A stretch of 64,000 nucleotides of DNA from Pseudomonadota bacterium. GTDB taxonomy: Bacteria > Pseudomonadota > Gammaproteobacteria > Steroidobacterales > Steroidobacteraceae. Below, one piece after another: positions 51,535-60,070 of the stretch; within the stretch, counting starts at the first letter, position 1, and every line of letters starts with the position of its first letter. The notes under the pieces were generated by a model. It did not search any database. It was not told where the DNA came from and worked only from the letters and a program-made list of their open reading frames with translations. Where the stretch lies: NCBI GenBank assembly GCA_023433705.1, contig JAEYUC010000081.1:31444-95443 (forward strand), read 5' to 3'. Position numbers and translations under genes: made by a program.

Positions 51535-53214
51535 ATGTCATTCGATTCTCTCGGGCTCAAGCCCGAGCTGCTGCGTGCCGTGGCCGAAAAGGGCTATACG
51601 GAACCCACTCCCATCCAGCGCGAGGCCATCCCGGCCGTGCTCGCGGGCCGCGACGTGCTCGCCGGCGCGCAGACCGGCACCGGCAAGACGGCCGGTTTCA
51701 CACTGCCGCTGCTTCAGAAGCTGGACACCCGCGGCGCGCGCAATCCACGCGCCCTCGTGCTCACGCCGACGCGCGAGCTCGCCGCGCAGGTGGAGCAGAG
51801 CGTGCAGGACTACGGCAAGTACGTGGACCTGCGCTCGCTCGTCATCTTCGGCGGCGTGTCCGAGAAGCCGCAGATCGACAAGTTGCGCCACGGCTGCGAC
51901 ATTCTCGTCGCGACACCGGGCCGCCTGCTCGATCTTGCGGAGCAACGCGCCGTGTCGCTCTCCGACGTTCAGATCTTCGTGCTCGACGAAGCCGACCGCA
52001 TGCTCGACATGGGCTTCATCCACGACATCAAGCGCGTTCTCAAGCTGCTGCCGCAGCAGCGCCAGAACCTGATGTTCTCGGCTACCTACTCCGACGACAT
52101 CCGCGATCTCGCGAACCGCTTCGTGAAGAATCCCGTCAGCGTGCAGGTCACGCCGCGTAATGCCACGGCCGAAAAGGTCGAGCAGAGCGCGTATCGCGTG
52201 CCGAAGGAACACAAGCGTCACCTGCTCGCGCACCTCATCCAGGAAGGCAACTGGCACCAGGTGCTGGTGTTCACGCGCACCAAACACGGCGCGAACCGCC
52301 TCACGCAGCAGCTCGAACGCGCGGGCGTCACGGCCATGGCGATCCACGGCAACAAGAGCCAGAACGCGCGAGTGCGCGCGCTCGAGGACTTCAAGGAAAA
52401 CCGCATCACGGCGCTGGTGGCGACCGAGGTCGCCGCGCGCGGCCTCGACATCAAGGAGCTGCCGCACGTGGTGAACTACGAGCTGCCGAACGTCCCGGAG
52501 GACTATGTGCATCGCATCGGCCGCACCGCGCGAGCGGGCTCGACCGGCGCGGCGGTGTCGCTGGTGTCGCCGGACGAAGTATCACTGCTGCGAGACATCG
52601 AGAAGCTGCTCAAGCGCGCGGTCGAATTCGCGCCGACGCCGAAGTTCGAGATCAAGGAAGGCACTCATACACCGCGAGCGGAGAGCCGCGAGCCGGGCGA
52701 GTACCAGCCGCACCAGGATCCTCGCCGCAGGGCCGAGCACCGGCGGCCTCGCCATGGCGGCAACAACGGTGGAAGCCGCGGTGGCCAACGTGGCAACCAG
52801 GGTGGCAATCGCGGGGGCGGCAGGCATGGCGGCCGGGTCGAAGCCGGCCGCGCGAATCACGATGCCTATCTACCGGATAACGGATCGGCGCGATCGGAAA
52901 CTCCCGCGGGCGGAGATCGGCAGCGGGCCGACAACCCGCGGGGCGCCCACCAGGACTCGCGTCGCGGTGGCCATCATGGCCATCAACAAGGCCAACCGCG
53001 TGGACAGCGAAACGGTGAGCAACGCCGCGGGCATTCCGCGGGCGGATCGCGCGATCATCAGCAGCGCCGCGACGGCGGCCAGCGCCGGGACGGCGGTCAG
53101 CGCTCGGGCGGTGGCGGGCAAAGGGGCTTCGCGCGTGGTGCACGCTCCAACGGCGGCCGCGGTCCGGGAGGGCAGGGCTCCACGGGCGGTGGCGGCTTCT
53201 CGCGGATGAGCTAA
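51535..53214 (+). CDS. rhlE: DEAD-box ATP-dependent RNA helicase, RhlE type
   Basis: The product is 559 aa. The Q motif is GYTEPTPIQREAIP. Walker A is AGAQTGTGKT (Lys51). Then come PTRELAAQ, TPGRLLDL, VLDEADRML, the SAT motif in MFSATYS, ATEVAARGLDIK and HRIGRTARAG. The core ends near 375, with the RhlE-type arrangement. The 180-residue tail is rich in Gly, Arg, Gln and His (RGGQRGNQGGNRGGGRHGG), an RNA-binding, phase-separation-prone composition longer than in E. coli RhlE. It remodels structured RNA and ribosome-assembly intermediates. The C-terminal codons include a CTAACTAC site spanning the stop. Confidence 0.95.
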   Translation: MSFDSLGLKPELLRAVAEKGYTEPTPIQREAIPAVLAGRDVLAGAQTGTGKTAGFTLPLLQKLDTRGARNPRALVLTPTRELAAQVEQSVQDYGKYVDLRSLVIFGGVSEKPQIDKLRHGCDILVATPGRLLDLAEQRAVSLSDVQIFVLDEADRMLDMGFIHDIKRVLKLLPQQRQNLMFSATYSDDIRDLANRFVKNPVSVQVTPRNATAEKVEQSAYRVPKEHKRHLLAHLIQEGNWHQVLVFTRTKHGANRLTQQLERAGVTAMAIHGNKSQNARVRALEDFKENRITALVATEVAARGLDIKELPHVVNYELPNVPEDYVHRIGRTARAGSTGAAVSLVSPDEVSLLRDIEKLLKRAVEFAPTPKFEIKEGTHTPRAESREPGEYQPHQDPRRRAEHRRPRHGGNNGGSRGGQRGNQGGNRGGGRHGGRVEAGRANHDAYLPDNGSARSETPAGGDRQRADNPRGAHQDSRRGGHHGHQQGQPRGQRNGEQRRGHSAGGSRDHQQRRDGGQRRDGGQRSGGGGQRGFARGARSNGGRGPGGQGSTGGGGFSRMS

Positions 53215-53229
53215 CTACACACGCGCAAA

Positions 53230-53261
53230 ACCCGCGCGGCGCCGGACGGCGTCGCGCGGGT
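53230..53261 (-). terminator. Hairpin between convergent genes, terminator-like for the EF-hand gene
   Basis: A 14-bp GC stem (53230-53243 with 53248-53261, one G-T type mismatch) closes a GGAC loop. On the minus strand it is followed by TTTTG. On the plus strand it lacks a T-run. Confidence 0.7.
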
Positions 53262-53281
53262 GGCCGAACGGACGCGGTGGT

Positions 53282-53626
53282 TTATTCCCGCGGGGTTTCC
53301 GTGTCGGCGGGAGGCGCCTCGGACAGATCGCGCGGCGGCGCCTCCGGAGAGCTGTACGGCTGCTGTCCCGAATCCGTCGACTTCATGGCCTTCGAATATT
53401 CGGAAGCATCCAGGTAGCCGTCGCCATTCGCATCGGCGCTCGTGAACACGATCGTGGCATCCGCGGCGGCCTCGGATTTCGAGATCTTGCCGTCGCGGTT
53501 CGTATCGAGCGTGTCGAACTTCGCGCCGTGCTTCATCTTGTCCGGTCCCTCGCCTGCAATGGCCGAACCGGCCAACGGAAGCAGCGCTGCGACAGCGACC
53601 GCGATCATCGATTTGGAAACTCTCAT
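53282..53626 (-). CDS. Secreted EF-hand calcium-binding protein
   Basis: The product is 114 aa, with AAGGAG before the ATG. Signal peptide SMIAVAVAALLPLAGSAIA (cleavage near 24). Two canonical EF-hand loops follow: DTNRDGKISKSE (about 41-52) and DANGDGYLDASE (about 64-75), each with ligands at positions 1, 3, 5 and 12. The tail is Pro/Ser-rich and disordered (SSPEAPPRDLSEAPPADTET). It should bind calcium in the periplasm; partner unknown. Confidence 0.9.
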   Translation of the reverse strand: MRVSKSMIAVAVAALLPLAGSAIAGEGPDKMKHGAKFDTLDTNRDGKISKSEAAADATIVFTSADANGDGYLDASEYSKAMKSTDSGQQPYSSPEAPPRDLSEAPPADTETPRE

Positions 53627-53957
53627 GTCTCACTCCTTAGGATCTGCACTAGGGTGCCCTGGTCCCAACCACGGGAATTCCAGGGCGGGAACGAGAGAAG
53701 CAATCCACGTGCCAGCGCGAAATCGCCCAGCGGAGCGCCCGCACGCACCACTAGGGTCTGCGCGGAACGACAATGCGGCGTACGGGCGACGTCGATACGC
53801 GACAGCGCGCGCCCACCTAACTAGATTCAATGACTTGGCGGTCGCGGAACGCGGACGTCGGACGACCGCGCGCCACATGCAACCTTGTGCCTATTGACGG
53901 GCGACTGGCCAGCCGCGAAAGCGGCAGCGAGCCGGTGCGCCAACTGCTTCGATCAGC
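53627..53957 (-). other. 331-bp intergenic region between the EF-hand and O-methyltransferase genes
   Basis: No credible gene. It contains a hairpin with GCCCTGG/CCAGGGC arms (53656-53662, 53680-53686), close upstream of the EF-hand start and possibly a leader structure. A GCCGC-GAAA-GCGGC hairpin (53912-53925) lies just after the O-methyltransferase stop. Confidence 0.5.
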
Positions 53958-54572
53958 CTAACGCTTGCGGCTGATCTCGATGCCGTTGCCGATCTCGACC
54001 AGCACTGAATCCATGTCGCCCGCGGCGCGCACGCGCGCGCGATAGGCCTCGGCCTGCGGCCGCACGACCTCCGGCAGCAGCATGTTGTCGGCGACGATCA
54101 TGCCGCCCGGCGCGAGCTTGGGATGAACCAGCTCGAAGCAGGGCAGGTAAAGGTCCTTCCACACGTCGAGCAGCACGAAATCGAACGGGCCCGGCAGCGT
54201 CTTCAGCGTTTCGAGACAGTCGCCGGCATGGAATTCGACGCGTGTGGACAGGCCTGCGCGAGTCAGCGCCTGGCGCGCGTGCTCGATCTTGAAATCGCGC
54301 AGCTCGAGCGACACCACCTTGCCGCCGGTCGCGCGCGCCGCGGCCGCCAGCCACACGGTGGAATAACCGTATGAAGTGCCGAGCTCGAGGATGCGGCGCG
54401 ACTGCGCGCCGGACGCGAGTAGATAGATAAGCATGCCGGCTTCGCGGCCTACCGACAGCAGCAGCTCGTCGAGGTTCGTGCCCGGGCCGATGGTGCGGCG
54501 CTGTTCTTCTTCCGCGCGCCGTTCGAAATCCACGAGGACGCGCTCGATGACGGGATCTACTAGTGATGGCAT
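53958..54572 (-). CDS. Class I SAM-dependent O-methyltransferase (COMT-like)
   Basis: The product is 204 aa from the ATG at 54572, with GGGAG about ten bases upstream; a longer frame is unconserved. Motif I is ILELGTSYGYSTVWLAAA. Then come KVVSLELRDFKIEHARQAL, FHAGDCLETL, FDFVLLDVWKDLYLPCFEL and APGGMIVADNML. These match the O-methyltransferase family 3 (CCoAOMT/COMT type) that methylates phenolic hydroxyls using a metal ion. Such an enzyme would fit the scattered aromatic-metabolism genes, but this is inference. Confidence 0.88.
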   Translation of the reverse strand: MPSLVDPVIERVLVDFERRAEEEQRRTIGPGTNLDELLLSVGREAGMLIYLLASGAQSRRILELGTSYGYSTVWLAAAARATGGKVVSLELRDFKIEHARQALTRAGLSTRVEFHAGDCLETLKTLPGPFDFVLLDVWKDLYLPCFELVHPKLAPGGMIVADNMLLPEVVRPQAEAYRARVRAAGDMDSVLVEIGNGIEISRKR

Positions 54573-54893
54573 TCGGTGGGTCTCCCGGGAGAATATGCAC
54601 GGTCCCCCGGATATTGGCGAGTCCCGGACGCCCGCGATGGGCGGTCGGGGTCGGCTGGAACTAACTCGATGATTTCCAATCCATGTCCGGTCACGGAAAA
54701 GTCCTCCCGGGGAGTCATCTGCTGCGTGTCCGGGAAAGATGACGGCCGGCCCGGTCGATGACACCGACACCGGGTCGCCGCCGGCTTTTGTTACATTGCA
54801 CCGCCCTCACCGGGGAGGCCGACCGGGTTCCGTGGCCTGCTTGCCGGTGTCGCCAATCTGGGCAGCGGGGCCAACCAGAGGAGTGAGTCGTCC
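54573..54893. other. 321-bp divergent intergenic region
   Basis: No gene seen. It must hold promoters for the O-methyltransferase and the sugar dehydrogenase. TTTTGTTACATT (about 54786-54797) is the only AT-rich, promoter-like patch on the plus strand. No confident -35/-10 pair. Confidence 0.4.
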
Positions 54894-56129
54894 ATGCGTA
54901 CGCATCTCGTTCGAGTAGTTAGTCTGGCGATCGCGGGACTGGCCGGCGCCGCCGTCGCGGCCGACGATTCCGGCCTGAAGCTGCCCGAGGGGTTCAGCGC
55001 AGTCGTCGTGCAGGAGGGGCAGGGCACCGCCCGGCACCTGGCCATCCGCGCGAACGGCGACATCTACGTCGCGGGCCGCAACGGACTGATCGCGATGCGC
55101 GACACCAACGGCGATTTCAAGGTCGACGTCGTCACGCCGTTCGGCGACGTGAAAGGCACGGGCATCCTGGTCCACGAGAACTTCCTGTACGTCTCCGACG
55201 ACGTCGGTGTGTACCGTTATGCTCTCGATCCGAAAGAGCTCGTGCCGAAGGGTTCGCGCGAAACCGTGGTCGGCGGGTTCCCGCGCGAGCGCCAGCACGC
55301 GGACAAGACGTTCGCGCTGGATGCGAAGGGCACGCTGTACGTGAACATCGGCGCCCCCTCCAATTCGTGCCAGGAGAAGGACCGCCAGGAAGGATCGCTC
55401 GGCATGAACCCCTGCCCGATCCTCGAGAAATACGGCGGCGTGTGGGTCTTCGACGGCAACAAGCTCAACCAGACGCCGGCCGACGGCAGGCGCTTCTCGA
55501 CCGGCATCCGCAACGCGGTGGCGGTCGAATGGAATCCCGGCGCGAACGCGTTGTACGCGGTGATTCACGGCCGCGACTCGCTCGACACGTTGTTCCCGGC
55601 GCTCTACACCGCGCAAGACAACGCGACGCGCCAGGCCGAGGAATTCCACCGGCTCACCGACGGCGGAAACTACGGCTGGCCGTACTCGTTCTGGGACAAC
55701 AAGCTGGGTCACCGCGTGCTGGCCCCCGAATACGGCGGCGACGGCAGGAAGACGCCCGAGGCCGGCAAGTACCCGGATCCGCTGGTGGCGTTCCCGGCGC
55801 ATTGGGCGCCTAACGACCTGCTGTTCTATTCCGGCAAGAATTTCCCGGCGAAGTACCAGGGCGGCGCGATCGTCGCGTTCCATGGGAGCTGGAACCGCGC
55901 GCCCGAGCCGCAGGCTGGTTACAAGGTCGTGTTCCAACCGATGAAGGACGGCAAGCCGAACGGCGCCTACGAAGTTCTCGCCGACGGATTCGCCGGCGAG
56001 ATCGCGGACAACAATCCGCGCAACGCGCAGTACCGCCCGGTGGGCCTGGCGGTCGCGCCGGACGGCGCGCTCTACGTGTCCGATTCGCAGAAGGGACGCG
56101 TCTGGCGGATTTCGTACGGCGGGAAATGA
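54894..56129 (+). CDS. PQQ-type sorbosone/aldose sugar dehydrogenase-like periplasmic beta-propeller
   Basis: The product is 411 aa with signal peptide VVSLAIAGLAGAAVAA. The propeller blades include LPEGFSAVVVQEGQGTARHL, AIRANGDIYVAGRN, FSTGIRNAVAVEWNPGANAL, HGRDSLDTLFPALY and NYGWPYSFWDNKLG, the last being a family mark. It ends PVGLAVAPDGALYVSDSQKG. It matches the soluble glucose/L-sorbosone dehydrogenase group, which often uses PQQ and oxidises sugars in the periplasm. The cytochrome c gene overlaps its stop by four bases and is the likely electron acceptor. Confidence 0.9.
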   Translation: MRTHLVRVVSLAIAGLAGAAVAADDSGLKLPEGFSAVVVQEGQGTARHLAIRANGDIYVAGRNGLIAMRDTNGDFKVDVVTPFGDVKGTGILVHENFLYVSDDVGVYRYALDPKELVPKGSRETVVGGFPRERQHADKTFALDAKGTLYVNIGAPSNSCQEKDRQEGSLGMNPCPILEKYGGVWVFDGNKLNQTPADGRRFSTGIRNAVAVEWNPGANALYAVIHGRDSLDTLFPALYTAQDNATRQAEEFHRLTDGGNYGWPYSFWDNKLGHRVLAPEYGGDGRKTPEAGKYPDPLVAFPAHWAPNDLLFYSGKNFPAKYQGGAIVAFHGSWNRAPEPQAGYKVVFQPMKDGKPNGAYEVLADGFAGEIADNNPRNAQYRPVGLAVAPDGALYVSDSQKGRVWRISYGGK

Positions 56130-56578
56130 ACGTGAGCGTCACGCTGCAACGTGCGCTGCGAATGCTGCCGATGCTGTTGCTGGCGGCGGACACCGCGCTC
56201 GCGGCTGACGTGGCCGCGCCCGCCGCAGCGGATGAGCGCCCGGCGGGGCAACGACTCTACGGTCGCCATTGCCTGTCCTGTCACCAGGCCGACGGCGGTG
56301 GCGTTCCCAACATGCAACCCGCGATCGCGGGCGGCACGTGGGTCACGGGCGATGCGCGTGCGCTCGCCCTTTTCGTCATGACGGGCGGTTTCGATTCCGC
56401 GCAGCGCAAGGAAAGCGACAACTCCAACGTGATGCCCGCGTTCGGTCATCTCCCGGACGAGGATCTCGCGGCAATCCTGACCTACATCCGCGAGAAGTTC
56501 GGCAAGGGCGCGTCCGCGGTCACGCCCGCGCAGGTCGCCGAGGCGCGCTCCAGCATCCCGGCGCCCGCCGGGCAGTAG
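56126..56578 (+). CDS. Periplasmic c-type cytochrome
   Basis: The product is 150 aa. A signal peptide (MLPMLLLAADTALAA) is followed by a single class I cytochrome domain with haem motif CLSCH (Cys49, Cys52, His53) and a candidate distal Met in NVMPAFGHL. The sixth-ligand region and LAAILTYIREKFG complete the fold. The start overlaps the dehydrogenase stop (ATGA), so it probably passes electrons from that dehydrogenase to the respiratory chain. A Pro/Ala tail is disordered. Confidence 0.92.
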   Translation: MNVSVTLQRALRMLPMLLLAADTALAADVAAPAAADERPAGQRLYGRHCLSCHQADGGGVPNMQPAIAGGTWVTGDARALALFVMTGGFDSAQRKESDNSNVMPAFGHLPDEDLAAILTYIREKFGKGASAVTPAQVAEARSSIPAPAGQ

Positions 56579-56593
56579 CGTGTAGTTAGTCGA

Positions 56594-57340
56594 CTACTTC
56601 AGCCGGTACAGGTGTACGTAACGGTCGGTCTTGCCCTTGACCGCCGGGTCGTAAACCATCTTCTCGAGCTGGTCCTGCGGATTTCGCAGGCCGTCGTACG
56701 ACTTCTCGAACTCGAATCCGGCCGCGGTGAGGCTCTGACGCGCCCACTGCTCGTTCAGGCGGTGCAGCGTGCCCGCGACTTCCTTGCCGGTTCCGGGCGC
56801 CGCGTTGTGATCGACGATCAGCAGCTTGCCGCCGGGCTTGAGCATGCGTTTGATCGAGTCGAGGAAACCCGTCGTATTGATTTCCGGCCAGCCCTCTTTT
56901 TCATCGATCCAGTACACGTCGTGATACGCCATGACGATCACGGCGAGGTCGACGCTCTTTGGCGGCAGGTTCATGTAGCTGGCCTCGACCAGCCGCCGCT
57001 CGACGTTCGGCAGGCGGCCCTCGGTGAAGCGCGCCTTGATGGCGTCCTTGGCGAACGCGGCGTAGGGGACGTTGTTCACGGCCAGCACCTTGCCTTCGGC
57101 GCCGACGACCCCCGCTAACAACTCGGTGTAGTACCCGCCGGCGGAAAAGAGGTCGGCGACGACCATGCCGGGCTTCACGCCCGCGAAGGCCAGCACTTCC
57201 GCCGGCTTGTCGCGCGCGTCGCGCTCGCGGTCCGCCGCGGTACGCGCGGGATCCGCGATGGCCTTCCCGATCGGTGATGCGTCGGCCGCGAACGAGGGCG
57301 CGGTCAGGACCAGGAGGGCGCAGGCGATGAAAGTTTTCAT
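56594..57340 (-). CDS. Secreted predicted SAM-dependent methyltransferase (COG4798 type)
   Basis: The product is 248 aa. The N-terminus is a clear signal peptide (FIACALLVLTAPSFAA). The core has the SAM-binding strand GMVVADLFSAGGYYTELLA, then VLAVNNVPYAAF, VDLAVIVMAYHDVYWID and MLKPGGKLLIVDHNAAPG. Conserved D, N and YHD residues match this predicted methyltransferase group. An exported SAM-dependent enzyme is odd because SAM is cytoplasmic; other methyltransferase-fold functions are possible. It converges with the cytochrome gene, 15 bp apart. Confidence 0.85.
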   Translation of the reverse strand: MKTFIACALLVLTAPSFAADASPIGKAIADPARTAADRERDARDKPAEVLAFAGVKPGMVVADLFSAGGYYTELLAGVVGAEGKVLAVNNVPYAAFAKDAIKARFTEGRLPNVERRLVEASYMNLPPKSVDLAVIVMAYHDVYWIDEKEGWPEINTTGFLDSIKRMLKPGGKLLIVDHNAAPGTGKEVAGTLHRLNEQWARQSLTAAGFEFEKSYDGLRNPQDQLEKMVYDPAVKGKTDRYVHLYRLK

Positions 57341-57563
57341 GGGATTCTCCTCCGCCCATTATGCGCGCCATGGCGCGGGCCGGAACGACGTTCGGCGTGA
57401 CGCGCACTCATCCTGGCGAACCGCACCGCACCACGTCGCCCGCGCCCCACTTGCGCTGCTGCGATGCACGCCACTAACTACCGTGGGGCTCGCCTACCCG
57501 CGGGCCCAACTGGGGGTTCTCGACGATACCGCCTGGACGCATGCGTGGCGTATGCTTGCCGCG

Positions 57564-58118
57564 ATGCCCAACGATTTTCCGCCCGCGCGCCGGGCCCTCT
57601 CACCCCATCCGGCATGCGAGCGGGGTGGTGTCGGTGAATTCACGGTGAAAGTGCGGCGAGCGTCCGCCAGCAGGCTCGAGCTCGAATTCCTGCTGCGCGC
57701 CGTTGCCGACACGATCGAAGTGCCTCGACCGCGGGCGCCGGTGCGCGCGGACGGACTGTGGCATCACACCTGTTTCGAAGTGTTCGTGAGCCGCGGTCAG
57801 CACGAATACCGCGAATACAACTTCGCGCCCTCGGGGGCCTGGGCCGCGTACGGTTTCGCGAACTACCGTGCCGGCATGGCCGCGCTGGAAGAATCGCCTT
57901 CCGAGGCGCGCTGGCGCGTCGACACCGACTCGCTCGGATTGAACGTCGTCCTCGACTCGGACTGGTTCGCCGGGGATTCCCCGGGCGGGGTGTTGCGGGT
58001 CGGTTGCAGCGCGGTCATCGAAAACAGGTCCGGCGCACTGTCATATTGGGCGTTGCGCCATCCTCCCGGGAAACCGGACTTTCACGACGCGGCGGCATTT
58101 ATCGTCGAACTGCGATGA
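57564..58118 (+). CDS. DOMON-like protein (murB-associated type)
   Basis: The product is 184 aa from the ATG at 57564; an ATG at 57552 is equally possible and no clear Shine-Dalgarno sequence is seen. It is beta-rich, with LELEFLLRAVADTIEVPRP, DGLWHHTCFEVFVS, EYREYNFAPSGAWAAYGFAN and SGALSYWALRHPPGKPDFHD. These match the DOMON-like family often found beside peptidoglycan-recycling genes. The next gene, 29 bp downstream, is NamZ-like, supporting a role linked to cell-wall sugars. No signal peptide is seen. Ligand unknown. Confidence 0.8.
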   Translation: MPNDFPPARRALSPHPACERGGVGEFTVKVRRASASRLELEFLLRAVADTIEVPRPRAPVRADGLWHHTCFEVFVSRGQHEYREYNFAPSGAWAAYGFANYRAGMAALEESPSEARWRVDTDSLGLNVVLDSDWFAGDSPGGVLRVGCSAVIENRSGALSYWALRHPPGKPDFHDAAAFIVELR

Positions 58119-58147
58119 CGCGCGCGCGCGTCAGTTAAGCTACGCGC

Positions 58148-59356
58148 GTGGTTCAATTCGGCATCGATCGCCTGTTAGGCGACATCAATCTTCTGCGCGA
58201 GCTCGAGGGACGGCGGGTCGCATTGCTCGCGCATCCCGCGTCCATGACCGCGCAGTTCGAACACTCGCTCGACGCGCTGCGCGCGGTGCGCGGACTCGAG
58301 ATCACCGCGGCCTTCGGGCCGCAGCACGGCCTGCGCGGCGACAAGCAGGACAACATGGTCGAGTCGCCCGACTTCCGCGACCCGGTGCATGCCATTCCCG
58401 TGTTCAGTCTCTACGGCGAAGTCCGCCGGCCCACGGAGGAGATGCTCGGGCATTTCGACGTGTTGCTCGTCGATCTGCAGGATCTCGGCTGCCGCATCTA
58501 CACGTTCATCACCACACTCTTATATGTGCTCGAGGCCGCCGCGAAGCACGGCAAGACGGTCTGGGTGCTCGATCGGCCGAATCCGGCCGGGCGGCCGGTC
58601 GAGGGACTGAAGCTTCGTCCGGGTTGGGAAAGTTTCGTCGGCGCGGGTCCGTTGCCGATGCGCCATGGCCTGACGCTGGGCGAGCTCGGCATGTGGTTCG
58701 TGAGTCACTACAAACTCGCGGTCGACTACCGGGTGATATCGATGCGCGGCTGGAAGCCGGATGAAGCACCCGGTTACGGCTGGCCGCTCGGAGAACGTCC
58801 CTGGGTTAGCCCGAGTCCGAACGCGGCGAGCCTGTCGATGGCGCGCGCGTATGCGGGCACGGTGATGCTCGAGGGAACGACACTGTCGGAAGGTCGCGGC
58901 ACGACGCGGCCGCTGGAGGTGCTCGGCGCACCGGGGCTCGATCCCCGTTCCTTGCTCACGGCGATGCAGCGCATCGTGCCGGCATGGATCGAAGGATGCC
59001 ATCTGCGGCCCTGCTGGTTCGAGCCGACCTTTCACAAGTATCAAGGCAAGTTGTGCGCCGGTTTCCAGATACACGTGGATGACGGCGCCTACCGGCACGG
59101 CGAGTTCAAGCCGTGGCGGCTGATGGCCGGCGCATTCAAGTGCATTCGACGGCTGCGCGGTGAATATCCGCTGTGGCGCGATTTCCCCTACGAGTACGAA
59201 CACACCCGTCTCGCGATCGATCTCATCAACGGCAGCCCGCTGCTGCGCGAGTGGGTGGACGATCCGGCGGCGGTGCCCGCCGATCTCGAAGCGCTCGCAC
59301 GTCGCGACGAACGCGAGTGGGAAGAAGAGCGGGCCGAACTGATGCTCTATCGCTGA
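58148..59356 (+). CDS. namZ: NamZ-type (DUF1343) exo-beta-N-acetylmuramidase
   Basis: The product is 402 aa from a GTG start. DUF1343 marks are FGIDRLLGDINLL, VALLAHPASMT, FGPQHGLRGDKQDNM, VFSLYGEVRRPTEEMLGHFD, VLLVDLQDLGCRIYTFITT and VWVLDRPNPAGR, then TMLEGTTLSEGRGTTRPLE-like sequence. The family removes terminal MurNAc from peptidoglycan fragments. No N-terminal signal peptide is seen, suggesting cytoplasmic use after import. It probably shares a transcript with the DOMON-like gene. A strong hairpin follows. Confidence 0.92.
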   Translation: MVQFGIDRLLGDINLLRELEGRRVALLAHPASMTAQFEHSLDALRAVRGLEITAAFGPQHGLRGDKQDNMVESPDFRDPVHAIPVFSLYGEVRRPTEEMLGHFDVLLVDLQDLGCRIYTFITTLLYVLEAAAKHGKTVWVLDRPNPAGRPVEGLKLRPGWESFVGAGPLPMRHGLTLGELGMWFVSHYKLAVDYRVISMRGWKPDEAPGYGWPLGERPWVSPSPNAASLSMARAYAGTVMLEGTTLSEGRGTTRPLEVLGAPGLDPRSLLTAMQRIVPAWIEGCHLRPCWFEPTFHKYQGKLCAGFQIHVDDGAYRHGEFKPWRLMAGAFKCIRRLRGEYPLWRDFPYEYEHTRLAIDLINGSPLLREWVDDPAAVPADLEALARRDEREWEEERAELMLYR

Positions 59357-59367
59357 TGCTGGTAGCA

Positions 59368-59398
59368 GGGGCTTCGGATCCGATGGACCCGAAGCCCC
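59368..59398. terminator. Bidirectional hairpin between namZ and the UrcA gene
   Basis: A perfect 10-bp stem (GGGGCTTCGG / CCGAAGCCCC, 59368-59377 with 59389-59398) lies between the two convergent stops. No T-run on either strand, so its strength as a terminator is uncertain. Confidence 0.6.
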
Positions 59399-59417
59399 GT
59401 GTCTTCCGCCCGGCGTC

Positions 59418-59792
59418 TCAACCGAATTCGCGAGCGTCCGCTTCGTAGAGCGCGGTCACCCGATACGCGTTGACCTTGTTCACCGCGGCCTGCAGCGATC
59501 TCTCATAGCACTTCTTCTCGACGACCTTCTGCTGAAGCGTCTTGCCGTTGTAAACATCGCACACCGAGTGCGCCGCGATCTTGAGCTTCTGATAGAGCTT
59601 GGCCGCACCCTCGTCGGTCGATGCCTCGACAGCGGAGTACTCGACTGCGACTTTCGGCGGTTCGGTAGCGGCGGCGGTGTTCTCGGCGCGCGCATCCGAG
59701 GCGATTGCGAGCAGCGCCGTCATCGCGATGGCGGCCGCGGCGGATGTGACGCGTTCGGAAACGCGACGAATCACGTAAGCATTCTTGGTCAT
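59418..59792 (-). CDS. UrcA-family secreted protein
   Basis: The product is 124 aa from the ATG at 59792, with GGAGG nearby. A signal peptide (IAMTALLAIASDARA) is followed by the UrcA pattern VAVEYSAVEASTDEGAAKLY, then QKLKIAAHSVCDV, KKCYERSLQAAVNKVNAYRV. Two Cys residues are placed to form the family disulfide. UrcA proteins are small periplasmic or outer-membrane-associated proteins of alpha- and gammaproteobacteria with unknown function. Confidence 0.87.
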   Translation of the reverse strand: MTKNAYVIRRVSERVTSAAAAIAMTALLAIASDARAENTAAATEPPKVAVEYSAVEASTDEGAAKLYQKLKIAAHSVCDVYNGKTLQQKVVEKKCYERSLQAAVNKVNAYRVTALYEADAREFG

Positions 59793-60002
59793 GGCTGATC
59801 CTCCGGTAATAACAGCGGAAAACAAGCCGACGACAGCTCCGACTCATCGCTTGCCGGCGTGAGGGGCGAGTCAAATACTTGTCAATCGGTACGCCCACAT
59901 AGACGCGCGGGCCCGCGAATCGGTTGCAAACCGGATTGCGAATCTCGACGAGGCGTTTCGTCCCGTCGCCGAGTCGACGAGGTGATTGGAATCGGCAGTA
60001 AA

Positions 60003-60023
60003 GAGTGTCCGCGGCGGACACTC
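60003..60023. repeat. Hairpin with GAGTGTCCGC arms
   Basis: Perfect 10-bp inverted repeat with a one-base centre, immediately followed by another GGCGGACAC unit (60024-60032). It shares the GTGTCCGC core with the compound hairpin at 45615-45675. On the minus strand it lies downstream of the ParB-like gene and is followed by TTTA, so it could aid termination. Confidence 0.6.
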
Positions 60024-60070
60024 GGCGGACACATGGGGTGAAGGGATATTTCGCCCTTAGTAGCGGTCTC

